A DNA stretch of 22,708 nucleotides from JAYTQQ01 sp043784965 (GTDB lineage: Bacteria > Bdellovibrionota > Bdellovibrionia > Bdellovibrionales > JAMPXM01). A program made the position numbers and the translations under genes. The stretch is from positions 1-22,708 of the forward strand of contig JAYVXS010000053.1 of NCBI GenBank assembly GCA_043784965.1, written 5' to 3'. The notes beneath the pieces are model-generated. The model was not told the origin of the DNA. It was given only the letters and a program-made list of their open reading frames with translations, and made no database searches. This document shows positions 8,043-15,242 of the stretch, piece after piece (position 1 is the stretch's first letter; each line of letters opens with the position of its first letter).

Positions 8043-8342
8043 TTAAAGCGTGGATCCGCCCCAGACAGGCTTTTCTCGCTCGAATCCCTGTTGGTGCGGA
8101 TCTTTATGTTTAAAATATGGAATTAGCTCAAGATCAAAATGTCCAAGGATAACATCTTCAGAAGAGGGAGTTAAGATTCTCGGTCGAGAAACGTTGCTTA
8201 CTGCAACATATTCGCTGAGTCTATTTTGCAGATCTGTCAGCTGATCTTTGAGATATACATTTTGTAATCGTAAGGCGCTAAGTTCACCAACCAAATCTCG
8301 TAACACAGGTAATTTTGTTGCTAATTCTCGAATTGGATTCAT
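8043..8342 (-). CDS. Small coiled-coil protein, function unknown
   Basis: A 99-residue protein whose first ~45 residues have a leucine/valine heptad pattern (LPVLRDLVGELSALRLQN, then LKDQLTDLQNRL), indicating a coiled coil. The rest is polar, with no recognised domain. The ATG at 8342 has an AGGG six bases upstream. The stop lies 19 bases before the TTG start of the methyltransferase, so the two are probably cotranscribed. The coiled coil could be an oligomerisation partner for the methyltransferase, whose own N-terminus is helical. A split N-terminal part of a once longer protein is also possible. No function can be assigned from sequence alone. Confidence 0.6.
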   Translation of the reverse strand: MNPIRELATKLPVLRDLVGELSALRLQNVYLKDQLTDLQNRLSEYVAVSNVSRPRILTPSSEDVILGHFDLELIPYFKHKDPHQQGFEREKPVWGGSTL

Positions 8343-8616
8343 GAAGACCCTTTTTTTGAAAGACGGCAGTCACCTAGATATAGGACATACATATCTGTTC
8401 GCAATAAAAACTCATAGAATAGACACTGAATCATCGTGCCCAAACTGCAAATCCAGAATGATCATTGATCGGTAAAGAATCGTTCTATCGTTTGCAATAA
8501 TTGGCTGTCAATCTCCATCCACCATTGGCTTCTTTAGATTACAATTGAGCCATTCGTTTTGCCCCAAAGGAGAATTTAATCTGGTAATAGATCTGACATT
8601 GACGGGGTTCATTTCA
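8343..8616. other. 274-base gap between two minus-strand genes, with a likely promoter and possible coding debris
   Basis: No intact gene is visible. A sigma70-like promoter for the 8342-6592 block lies at 8482-8511 on the minus strand. Upstream of it, minus-strand frames give a 34-codon open stretch beginning MNPVNVRSITRLN with its ATG near 8611, and a short tail reading EIDSQLLQTIERFFTDQ-stop in another frame. These look like protein but are too short to name, and may be remnants of a lost gene. I saw no convincing terminator hairpin. Confidence 0.4.
8482..8511 (-). promoter_or_regulatory. Probable sigma70-type promoter for the 8342-6592 block
   Basis: On the minus strand a perfect -35 TTGACA (8511-8506) is followed after 18 bases by TAGAAC (8487-8482), which matches four of six -10 consensus bases. 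Transcription would begin near 8475, leaving a leader of about 130 bases before the coiled-coil gene. This would make the three genes a transcript separate from the RfbH/transketolase operon upstream. Confidence 0.4.
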
Positions 8617-9333
8617 TTATTTATTTGGGACGTAGAAATCACTAGGATACCCACGCTTGAAATGTTCGGGCCAAGGGTAAGCCTTTCTATTTAAGGTGCG
8701 ATGGCCGACTTGGTTTGCAGGCCCAACAACTTTGGCCGGCTGGCCCACCGCGAGCATGCCCTCAGGTATATCTTTGGTAACGACACTGCCAGCGCCTATA
8801 ACGCAATGTTCGCCAAGCACTATGCCAGGCATAATAATGGCGCCAGCAGAAACAACCGAATATCTGCAAGCTCTTGCGCCAATAAGCACATCACTTGGCG
8901 GATGTGGATCATTGGTAAAGACAGCGTAAGGCAATGCCCAGACATAATCCTCCAGTATTGTTTTTCGCCCAAGAAATACATTTGTTTGAGTGCGAACAAA
9001 ATTTCCAATTTTCAGATCGCCTTGAAAGTCTGAAAAGGATCCAATTTGTAAAGACTCTCCCGCAACGACATGATCTCGTACATTTACCGAATGCCCGGTT
9101 TGCAGCCCTTGGCCAAACTGGCTTCCGACATAAAAAACCGAATGTGACCGAATATTTGAATCTGAACCAATGATCAGGGGATCATTGATTTGCACATTCG
9201 TGGTTTCGCCCAAGATACAATAGGGCCCAATGACCGTGTTGTTGCCAATCACTACATTATCTTTGATAATCGTGCCATGACCAATTTGAACATTTTTTCC
9301 GATTTGTGCGTTGCTGGAAATGAGTGAATTCAT
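8617..9333 (-). CDS. Left-handed beta-helix (hexapeptide repeat) acyltransferase, probable sugar acetyltransferase
   Basis: A 238-residue protein built of hexapeptide repeats. The first run covers about residues 7-43 (IGKNVQIGHGTIIKDNVVIG, then NTVIGPYCILGE). A second run covers ~170-196 (GAIIMPGIVLGEHCVIGAG), ending in the AVGQPAKVVG turn typical of WbpD/VioB/NeuD-like sugar acetyltransferases. A loop with FTNDPHPPSD interrupts the helix, as in enzymes that bind acetyl-CoA and a nucleotide sugar between trimer subunits. The ATG at 9333 overlaps the stop of the transketolase C subunit (ATGA). As the last gene of the RfbH-transketolase operon, it probably acetylates the sugar that operon makes; O- or N-acetylation cannot be told apart here. 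It has no amino-sugar partner in its own operon, which slightly favours O-acetylation. Confidence 0.8.
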   Translation of the reverse strand: MNSLISSNAQIGKNVQIGHGTIIKDNVVIGNNTVIGPYCILGETTNVQINDPLIIGSDSNIRSHSVFYVGSQFGQGLQTGHSVNVRDHVVAGESLQIGSFSDFQGDLKIGNFVRTQTNVFLGRKTILEDYVWALPYAVFTNDPHPPSDVLIGARACRYSVVSAGAIIMPGIVLGEHCVIGAGSVVTKDIPEGMLAVGQPAKVVGPANQVGHRTLNRKAYPWPEHFKRGYPSDFYVPNK

Positions 9334-10235
9334 GTGAAATCTACATTGTAATGCGCCATGAGCTGTTGATCTGAAATGCCGTGTTCAGAAAGTGCGTGTT
9401 GGTAGCTACCGCAGGTTTCTGAAAACTTTGATTTCAAAGAGAAAACTTCAAAGATTGGCGGCTTCATTTTCATTTCTACAAATGCATCGACCAATGTCGA
9501 AGTGAGCCCGCCGTAGCGAGAATGTTCCTCGAAAATATCGACGAGGTCGTATTCAGAGATAATTTTTAAGGCTACAGCGGGCAGGGGTTTGATTTTTGGA
9601 ATAGACAAGCAGGCGTGCCCAGTTTTTTCGGCCAATGTGTGAGCTATGCTTAGCATACTGCCAGTCGCGACAAAGATTTTTTTCTTTGGTTGGGGCGCAT
9701 GTCTAGTGAAATAGGGCTCAGTTGATTTTTGATCAATTGGAGTGATCATAGGCCGATCACTTTTGCCGATTCGAAGGTAGCTAGGGCCTTTATAAGAAAG
9801 GGCGTCACTCATACAAGTCTTAAGTTCATTTGCATCCGCTGGAGAGAAAATATTAATTTTAGGAATGGGTCTCAAGCAGGCGATGTCCTCTCCGCACTGA
9901 TGAGACGCGCCTAGAGTTGAATATACCAAGCCTGCGCCGTCCCCCAAAAATAAGACGGGCAATCCAGAATAACAAATATCGAGTTTGATTTGCTCGAGCA
10001 CTCTGACGGGAATAAATGCTGAAAGGCCATAAACGATTGGACGCCGCCCGATTTTCGCTAAGCCTGCGGCGATGCCGATCATTCCTTGCTCCATGATGCC
10101 GGCGTTGACGAACTGTTTTGGAGCTTGTTTGCGAATCTCATCAAAAAGCGCGTAGCCGTGGTCACCCGAAAGTACAATGATATTTGGATCTTTGAGTGCG
10201 GCTTCGACAATGAGGTTTGAAAGCATTGCTCTCAT
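9330..10235 (-). CDS. Transketolase C-terminal subunit (split, pyrimidine-binding half)
   Basis: A 301-residue protein equivalent to the C-terminal half of transketolase. FVNAGIMEQGMIGIAAGLA contains the thiamine-ring glutamate (Glu49). The following YGLSAFIPVRVLEQIKLDIC and LGASHQCGEDIACLRPIP are standard Pyr-domain segments, and the transketolase C-terminal domain follows. It needs the N-terminal subunit encoded just upstream to form the ThDP site at their interface. The ATG at 10235 overlaps the preceding stop (ATGA) and its own stop overlaps the acetyltransferase start (ATGA), so all are translationally coupled. Split transketolases are known in archaea and some bacteria; here the setting between RfbH and a sugar acetyltransferase argues for a dedicated sugar-building role rather than the pentose phosphate pathway. 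Confidence 0.88.
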   Translation of the reverse strand: MRAMLSNLIVEAALKDPNIIVLSGDHGYALFDEIRKQAPKQFVNAGIMEQGMIGIAAGLAKIGRRPIVYGLSAFIPVRVLEQIKLDICYSGLPVLFLGDGAGLVYSTLGASHQCGEDIACLRPIPKINIFSPADANELKTCMSDALSYKGPSYLRIGKSDRPMITPIDQKSTEPYFTRHAPQPKKKIFVATGSMLSIAHTLAEKTGHACLSIPKIKPLPAVALKIISEYDLVDIFEEHSRYGGLTSTLVDAFVEMKMKPPIFEVFSLKSKFSETCGSYQHALSEHGISDQQLMAHYNVDFT

Positions 10236-11023
10236 GTGAACCCCAGTTCTGCTAATGCGAGCTGATAAGTTTCGTCATTTAGTCGACTGTAATGCCAAAT
10301 ATTATTGTGCTCCATAAACGAAACGCCTTTTCCTTTTACAGTGCGAGCAACGATTGCTTTAGGCAGTTCAGACTTCATTTCAAATGACTTTTTTAGTTCT
10401 GTCAGATTATGGCCGTCACAAGAGACTGCTTGAAAACCAAATGAAGTAAATTTGTCGGTGAATGGTTCCATTTTTAAAACTTCGTCGATCGTGCCCATGG
10501 CTTGATAGCCGTTGGCATCGACGATCACGGTGAGATTTGAGAGTTGGTGATGGCCTGCAAATAAAAGGGCCTCCCACATGGGGCCTTCGTTCATTTCACC
10601 ATCACCGACAATACAATAGACCTGACCTTTTTGGCCAGCAATTTTTTTACCGAAGGCAACACCGACCGCGATCGGGAGTCCATGCCCAAGAGAGCCAGAC
10701 GATATTTCAAAACCAGGGACTTTTGCTTCAGACAAACCGTGCAGGAGCGATCCGTCAGAAAAATATTGATCAAGATGAAAATCTTTTAACAAACTCATTT
10801 TATAAAAAGCTGCATAAATGGCCATCACGCCATGACCTTTTGAAAGTAAAAGCCAACTCGAACTTTCTTTCTTATCGATGATCTCGTTGATATTTAGAAA
10901 GTCGTTGCAGAGGCAAGAAACGATTTCAACCATTGAGAAAGCACAGCCAACGTGAACAGAGCCACCAGCCTTCGCCATCCGTAAAATTTCTTGTCTCAGT
11001 TTTCTAGGCTCTAAATCTGACAT
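10232..11023 (-). CDS. Transketolase N-terminal subunit (split, ThDP diphosphate-binding half)
   Basis: A 263-residue protein equivalent to the N-terminal half of transketolase. The ThDP/metal motif is GDGEMNEG starting at residue 140, with the paired Asn at 171 (VDANGYQ). LSKGHG near 61 and SGSLGHGLPIAVG near 110 carry the histidines expected in transketolases. The ATG at 11023 forms TGATG with the stop of the RfbH gene and has AAGGA upstream; an in-frame TTG one codon earlier is less likely. It works with the C-terminal subunit downstream to transfer a two-carbon ketol unit. With a CDP-4-keto-deoxy sugar as acceptor it would form a C4-branched sugar. That function is inferred from gene context, not from a motif. 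Confidence 0.88.
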   Translation of the reverse strand: MSDLEPRKLRQEILRMAKAGGSVHVGCAFSMVEIVSCLCNDFLNINEIIDKKESSSWLLLSKGHGVMAIYAAFYKMSLLKDFHLDQYFSDGSLLHGLSEAKVPGFEISSGSLGHGLPIAVGVAFGKKIAGQKGQVYCIVGDGEMNEGPMWEALLFAGHHQLSNLTVIVDANGYQAMGTIDEVLKMEPFTDKFTSFGFQAVSCDGHNLTELKKSFEMKSELPKAIVARTVKGKGVSFMEHNNIWHYSRLNDETYQLALAELGFT

Positions 11024-12360
11024 CAATTTTTCCTTAATAGAACTTCAAGTTGTTCAAGCATATAATTCATTTGCTCTTGAGTGAGATTCGGATGAACGCC
11101 TATCCAGAAAAGCTGTCGCATCACTTTATCTGTATTGTCGAGACATCCAGAAACTCGGTACGCCACATTTTTATAGGCAGGTTGCTTTAGCATATTGCCA
11201 GCAAAGAGAAGCCTTGTGCCAACTTTTTTCTCTTCAAGATTTTTAACTAGATGATCGCGATTGATGCCGTCTCGGCAATACATCGGAAAACCAAACCAGC
11301 TTGGATTTGAAGTTTCTGTCGCTTCAACCGGGAATAAATTTTCCGACAGAATCGAGGAAGACTGTATACCTTTGCGCAGATAGGACCAATTTGAGCGACG
11401 GGCGCTTATAAAGCTGTCGAGTTTGGTGAGTTGAGAGATTCCGAGGGCAGCCTGCATATCTGTGACTTTTAAATTGTAACCGATATGCGAATAAATATAC
11501 TTATGATCATAACCTTCTGGCAAATCACCAAAAGTCCAGCCGAAACGCTTGCCGCAAGTATTGTCTTTGCCGGGCTCACACCAACAGTCTCTACCCCAAT
11601 CGCGAATACTCTCTGCTATTTTCTTCCAACGGCCATCTTTTGGAACGACGGCTCCGCCTTCCCCCATGGTGATATGGTGAGCCGGATAAAAACTGCTCGT
11701 CGCGAATTCGCCGAATGAACCTACGGGCCGACCACCAAGCGAGGCGCCAAGCGCATCGCAGCAATCCTCAATCAAATAAAGATTTTCTTTTTTGCACCAA
11801 TCTGCGATTAAATCAGCACGATATGGGTTGCCAAGAGTATGAGCTAAGACTACGGCTCGAGTTTTAGGTCCGCGTGCCGCCTGAATCAAATTAAGAGTCG
11901 CATTGAGAGTTTTAAATTCAACATCGACAAAGACTGGTGTCCAGCCATTTTGAATGATGGGATTCACCGTGGTTGGGAATCCGGCCGCGACCGAAATGAC
12001 CTCATCGCCGCGCTCTAAGGGCCTAAGACTAAACTTTTCGAGCTCTTTTGATCCGAGACTGCTGATCGCAACCAAATTGGCGCTCGAACCACTGTTCACC
12101 AATAAGGATTTGCCGGTTCGGCCGAAGTATTTAGAATATTCTGCCTCGAAGTCTTTTGCGTAGCGTCCAGCGGTGAGCCACATATCGAGGGAAGCATCAA
12201 TGAGATAGGTTAAATCTTGGCAGTCAACCTGCTTTGCTGTCACAGGAATATAGGTTTCGCCTGCCACGAACTTCTTCGGGGGGTTCGTCTTTTTGAAATA
12301 TTCCTGCGCCAATGCTAACAACTCATGGCGATCTTGACTAAAATTTGAGCCCTCAATCAT
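11023..12360 (-). CDS. rfbH: CDP-6-deoxy-D-xylo-4-hexulose-3-dehydrase (RfbH/DdhC/E1 type)
   Basis: A DegT-fold PMP and [2Fe-2S] enzyme that removes the C3 hydroxyl of CDP-4-keto-6-deoxyglucose. The usual PLP lysine is replaced by His228 in SSFYPAHHITMGEGG, the mark of this 3-dehydrase. The iron-sulfur cysteines fit the E1 spacing exactly: Cys201, Cys259, Cys261 and Cys269, that is C-X57-C-X-C-X7-C. The start is the ATG at 12360, with AAGGA seven bases upstream, giving 445 residues, close to the known ~437. The frame is open further upstream to 12486, but that would cross the divergent gene's start. It is the first gene of a tightly coupled operon with the split transketolase. The dedicated reductase (DdhD/E3) that normally supplies electrons is not in the window. 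Confidence 0.93.
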   Translation of the reverse strand: MIEGSNFSQDRHELLALAQEYFKKTNPPKKFVAGETYIPVTAKQVDCQDLTYLIDASLDMWLTAGRYAKDFEAEYSKYFGRTGKSLLVNSGSSANLVAISSLGSKELEKFSLRPLERGDEVISVAAGFPTTVNPIIQNGWTPVFVDVEFKTLNATLNLIQAARGPKTRAVVLAHTLGNPYRADLIADWCKKENLYLIEDCCDALGASLGGRPVGSFGEFATSSFYPAHHITMGEGGAVVPKDGRWKKIAESIRDWGRDCWCEPGKDNTCGKRFGWTFGDLPEGYDHKYIYSHIGYNLKVTDMQAALGISQLTKLDSFISARRSNWSYLRKGIQSSSILSENLFPVEATETSNPSWFGFPMYCRDGINRDHLVKNLEEKKVGTRLLFAGNMLKQPAYKNVAYRVSGCLDNTDKVMRQLFWIGVHPNLTQEQMNYMLEQLEVLLRKN

Positions 12361-12444
12361 TTTCGGATCCTTAATTACTTGTTTTAGAGGCCTTATTGAT
12401 AATATATAAACATATGTCGGTAAAGGTATAAAAATGGGGATGTA
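12361..12444. promoter_or_regulatory. Short divergent promoter region between rfbH and the GT2 gene
   Basis: These 84 bases separate two divergent operons that together encode the CDP-sugar pathway. The centre is very AT-rich (TTATTGATAATATATAAAC at about 12393-12411) and offers -10-like hexamers on both strands, such as TATATT on the minus strand and TATAAA on the plus strand. No pair with a good -35 at 17 bases stands out. Ribosome-binding sites are clear on both sides: AAGGA before 12360, and GGGGA at 12436-12440 before the TTG at 12445. A shared region could coordinate the two operons. Confidence 0.45.
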
Positions 12445-13374
12445 TTGAAAACAATCAGCATAGTTTTGCCCTGCTATAACGAGCAAGAAAATGTCGGTGA
12501 AATGTACCGACTACTTGTTGACGAGTTTGCTAAGCTTAAGCGCTTCAAATACGAACTCCTGTTTATTGATAATTGCTCAACTGATGAGACGCCTCAGAAG
12601 CTTAGAAAGATGGCTGAGGCTGATCCGAATCTCAAGGTGATTCTCAATTCTCGCAACTTTGGACACATCCGATCGCCCTACTATGGACTATTACAGGCAA
12701 CCGGTGATGCCGTGATGTTAATGGCCTCTGATCTTCAGGATCCGCCGACGCTTTTGCCTAGATTTGTGGCTCTGTGGGAGCAAGGTTTTAAAATCGTTGT
12801 TGCTGTGAAAAACAAAAGTGAAGAAAACGGATTGATGTTTCGCTGTCGAAAATTTTATTATCTTATCCTTGATAAAGTTTCGGATTTTCGTCAAATCCGT
12901 AATTACACAGGTTTTGGCCTTTATGATCGACAAGTCATTTCTGAACTACGCAAACTTAAGGAACCCTATCCATTTTTTCGCGGTCTTATTGCAGAAATTG
13001 GCTTCCAACGAGCCTCAGTCGAGTTTTTGCAACCGATAAGAAAAAAAGGTCTTACCAAGAATAACTTTTTATCACTCTACGACATTGGCATGTTGGGACT
13101 TGTCAGTTATTCAAAAGTTCCTCTCAGGATTGCCACTTTTATTGGCGTGACGACTGGCTTTTTGAGTCTCCTTATTGCCATTGGTTATTTAATTTACAAA
13201 ATGATCTTCTGGAATAGCTTTCAGTTAGGAATGGCGCCACTAGTAATTGGTTTATTTTTAATCTCATCGATCCAATTATTTTTTTTGGGAATTATTGGTG
13301 AGTATATAGGCGTTGTGTTTACTCAGGTCAAGGATCGCCCCCTCGTTGTTGAAAAAGAACGAATTAATTTTTAG
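12445..13374 (+). CDS. GT2 polyprenyl-phosphate glycosyltransferase (GtrB/ArnC/DPM-like) with two C-terminal membrane helices
   Basis: A 309-residue GT-A enzyme of the dolichyl-phosphate-mannose-synthase type. ISIVLPCYNEQENV opens the fold, IDNCSTDET (41-49) binds nucleotide, and DLQDPP at 96-101 is the metal-binding and polyprenyl-P-transferase signature. RNFG at 70-73 is also typical. Two membrane helices lie at about 228-252 and 263-287, followed by the IGEYIGVVFTQVKDRP motif at the C-terminus. Such enzymes move a sugar from a nucleotide donor to undecaprenyl phosphate at the inner face of the membrane. The start is a TTG with GGGGA four bases upstream; a nearby ATG at 12434 hits a stop. 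It leads the operon with ddhA/ddhB, so its donor may be the CDP-sugar made there. Confidence 0.88.
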   Translation: MKTISIVLPCYNEQENVGEMYRLLVDEFAKLKRFKYELLFIDNCSTDETPQKLRKMAEADPNLKVILNSRNFGHIRSPYYGLLQATGDAVMLMASDLQDPPTLLPRFVALWEQGFKIVVAVKNKSEENGLMFRCRKFYYLILDKVSDFRQIRNYTGFGLYDRQVISELRKLKEPYPFFRGLIAEIGFQRASVEFLQPIRKKGLTKNNFLSLYDIGMLGLVSYSKVPLRIATFIGVTTGFLSLLIAIGYLIYKMIFWNSFQLGMAPLVIGLFLISSIQLFFLGIIGEYIGVVFTQVKDRPLVVEKERINF

Positions 13375-13389
13375 ATTTAGGAGAGCTTT

Positions 13390-14157
13390 ATGAAAGCAGT
13401 ATTACTTGCTGGCGGTATGGGAAGTCGAATCAGCGAAGAAAGTCATCTTAAGCCGAAACCCATGATTGAAATCGGTGGCAAACCTATTTTATGGCATATT
13501 ATGAAAATGTATTCGCATTATGGTATCAATGACTTTGTGATTTGTTGCGGGTACAAAGGTTATATGATCAAAGAGTATTTCGCGAATTATTTTCTACATA
13601 ATTCGGATGTGACTTTTGATATTAGCCAGAATGACATGAAGGTGCACCAAAACGATTCTGAAAATTGGAGAGTGACACTTGTTGATACAGGGGAAAATAC
13701 AATGACGGGTGGTCGCGTAAAGCGAATACAAAAATATATAAATGAAGATACTTTTTGTATGACCTATGGCGATGGCGTGAGTGATATTAATATTACTGAA
13801 CTCATTCGATTTCACGAGAAACAAAAGACTTTGGCAACTTTGACGGCAACCCAATCCCCCGGCCGTTTCGGGGCTCTCGATTTTATCGGTCCAAAGATAA
13901 AAAGTTTTAAAGAAAAACCTATTGGTGATGGCACATGGATTAATGGTGGATTCTTTGTTCTTTCTAGAAAGGTAATAGATCTTATTCGAGATGATTCGAC
14001 CATTTGGGAGCGTGAGCCTCTCGAAAATTTGGCCGAAAGTGGCAATCTTTCATCCTTTATGCATGAAGGTTTTTGGCAACCAATGGATACTCTGCGCGAC
14101 AAAACTCAGCTTGAGGAGTTATGGCAAACGGGAAAGGCGCCGTGGAAAACCTGGTAA
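13390..14157 (+). CDS. rfbF: Glucose-1-phosphate cytidylyltransferase
   Basis: Makes CDP-glucose from CTP and glucose-1-phosphate, the first step of the CDP-3,6-dideoxyhexose pathway. The nucleotidyltransferase signature is LAGGMGSR at 6-13 with KPKPMIEIGG at 21-30. The metal/sugar site YGDGVSD is at 126-132, and TATQSPGRFGAL and FWQPMDTLRDK are hallmarks of the RfbF/DdhA group. At 255 residues it matches the family length (~257). The ATG has AGGAG six bases upstream and lies 15 bases after the GT2 gene. The 4,6-dehydratase start overlaps its end. Confidence 0.95.
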   Translation: MKAVLLAGGMGSRISEESHLKPKPMIEIGGKPILWHIMKMYSHYGINDFVICCGYKGYMIKEYFANYFLHNSDVTFDISQNDMKVHQNDSENWRVTLVDTGENTMTGGRVKRIQKYINEDTFCMTYGDGVSDINITELIRFHEKQKTLATLTATQSPGRFGALDFIGPKIKSFKEKPIGDGTWINGGFFVLSRKVIDLIRDDSTIWEREPLENLAESGNLSSFMHEGFWQPMDTLRDKTQLEELWQTGKAPWKTW

Positions 14158-15242
14158 GCTTTTCGCCGAGCTTTTGGCGTGGGAAAAGAGTTTTCTTGAC
14201 CGGTCACACTGGCTTTAAAGGTAGCTGGCTGTCGCTTTGGTTAAAAATGTGGGGTGTGAATCTCACCGGCTACGCACTTCAGCCACCTACTCAGCCTTCA
14301 CTTTTTGAAATGGCTCAAGTGGCAAAAGGAATGAAATCTGTCATTGGTGACATTCGAGATCTTGCAAAACTTAAGACTGAAATGCTTGAGGCTAATCCCG
14401 AAATAATCATTCATATGGCAGCGCAACCTTTAGTTCGGTATTCATATTTAAATCCGGTTGAAACCTTTTCGACTAATATTATGGGGACCATACATGCTCT
14501 CGAAGCAGCGCGTTCGCTTAAGCACTTAAAAGCCTTTTTGAATGTGACAAGTGATAAATGCTATGAAAATAAGGAGCGCGAATCGGGTTATACAGAAGTC
14601 GAAACTCTTGGAGGTTACGACCCTTATAGTAATTCTAAAGCCTGTGCAGAGTTGGTCACAGCCTCTTATCGCAATTCCTTTTTTAATCCAGATCAATATG
14701 AAAAGCATGGGGTTGGCGTTGCATCTGCTAGAGCTGGCAATGTAATTGGCGGTGGAGATTGGGCTGAGGATCGATTGATTCCTGATATTTATCGTTCCGT
14801 TCAAAAAGGCGAAAAGGTTAAGATTCGAAATCCTAAGTCGACGCGCCCGTGGCAGCATGTGCTTGAGCCGCTCGGTGGTTACCTGTATCTTTGCGAGGCA
14901 GTTTACAAAAAAGGACCTGAGTTTGGTGAAGCTTTTAATTTTGGCCCTAAAGAAATCGACGTGAAAGAAGTTGAGTGGATTGTCAAAGAAATTTTGCGCC
15001 TTAATCCGAAAGCTCCTGGTTATGAACTGGAAGGCGATCAGCAAAATTATCACGAAGCTGGATACTTAAAGCTGGTTTGTACTAAGGCAGAAAAGCGCTT
15101 GGGTTGGCAGCCGCGTTGGGACCTCGCTAGAACATTAGAGAAAATTACTGAATGGAACAAATCTTTTGTTGAAGATGACAAAAATATTGCTAAAATTTCG
15201 CTTAGACAAATAGGTGAATTTTTAGAGGCGAAAAGTATATGA
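14121..15242 (+). CDS. rfbG: CDP-glucose 4,6-dehydratase
   Basis: An extended SDR enzyme that converts CDP-glucose to CDP-4-keto-6-deoxyglucose. NAD binding is at TGHTGFKG (27-34), HMAAQPLVRYSY lines the cofactor site, TSDKCYENKE contains the active-site Thr and acidic residue, and the YDPYSNSK segment supplies Tyr169 and Lys173. AGNVIGGGDWAEDRLIPDI is diagnostic for the RfbG/DdhB group. The ATG at 14121 overlaps the cytidylyltransferase by 37 bases and has AGGAG only two bases upstream. A GTG at 14142 is an alternative start, closer to the known family N-terminus. The gene is coupled downstream to the epimerase by an ATGA overlap. Confidence 0.95.
   Translation: MANGKGAVENLVSFSPSFWRGKRVFLTGHTGFKGSWLSLWLKMWGVNLTGYALQPPTQPSLFEMAQVAKGMKSVIGDIRDLAKLKTEMLEANPEIIIHMAAQPLVRYSYLNPVETFSTNIMGTIHALEAARSLKHLKAFLNVTSDKCYENKERESGYTEVETLGGYDPYSNSKACAELVTASYRNSFFNPDQYEKHGVGVASARAGNVIGGGDWAEDRLIPDIYRSVQKGEKVKIRNPKSTRPWQHVLEPLGGYLYLCEAVYKKGPEFGEAFNFGPKEIDVKEVEWIVKEILRLNPKAPGYELEGDQQNYHEAGYLKLVCTKAEKRLGWQPRWDLARTLEKITEWNKSFVEDDKNIAKISLRQIGEFLEAKSI

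Noticed and set aside
7238..8342. The coiled-coil gene and the following methyltransferase as one frameshifted gene
   Set aside because: The methyltransferase has its own GGAGG ribosome-binding site and a 19-base gap after a clear stop, so two genes are simpler, though a former fusion cannot be excluded.
8248..8475. Plus-strand open frame with a CPNC motif
   Set aside because: It runs antisense through the coiled-coil gene and its promoter region, has no good ribosome-binding site, and the CPNC motif alone is not enough.
12361..12486. N-terminal extension of RfbH
   Set aside because: It crosses the divergent promoter and the GT2 start; the ATG at 12360 has AAGGA at ideal spacing and gives the family length.
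14526..15053. Long minus-strand open frame inside rfbG
   Set aside because: The plus strand encodes an unmistakable CDP-glucose 4,6-dehydratase; the antisense frame has no family resemblance.
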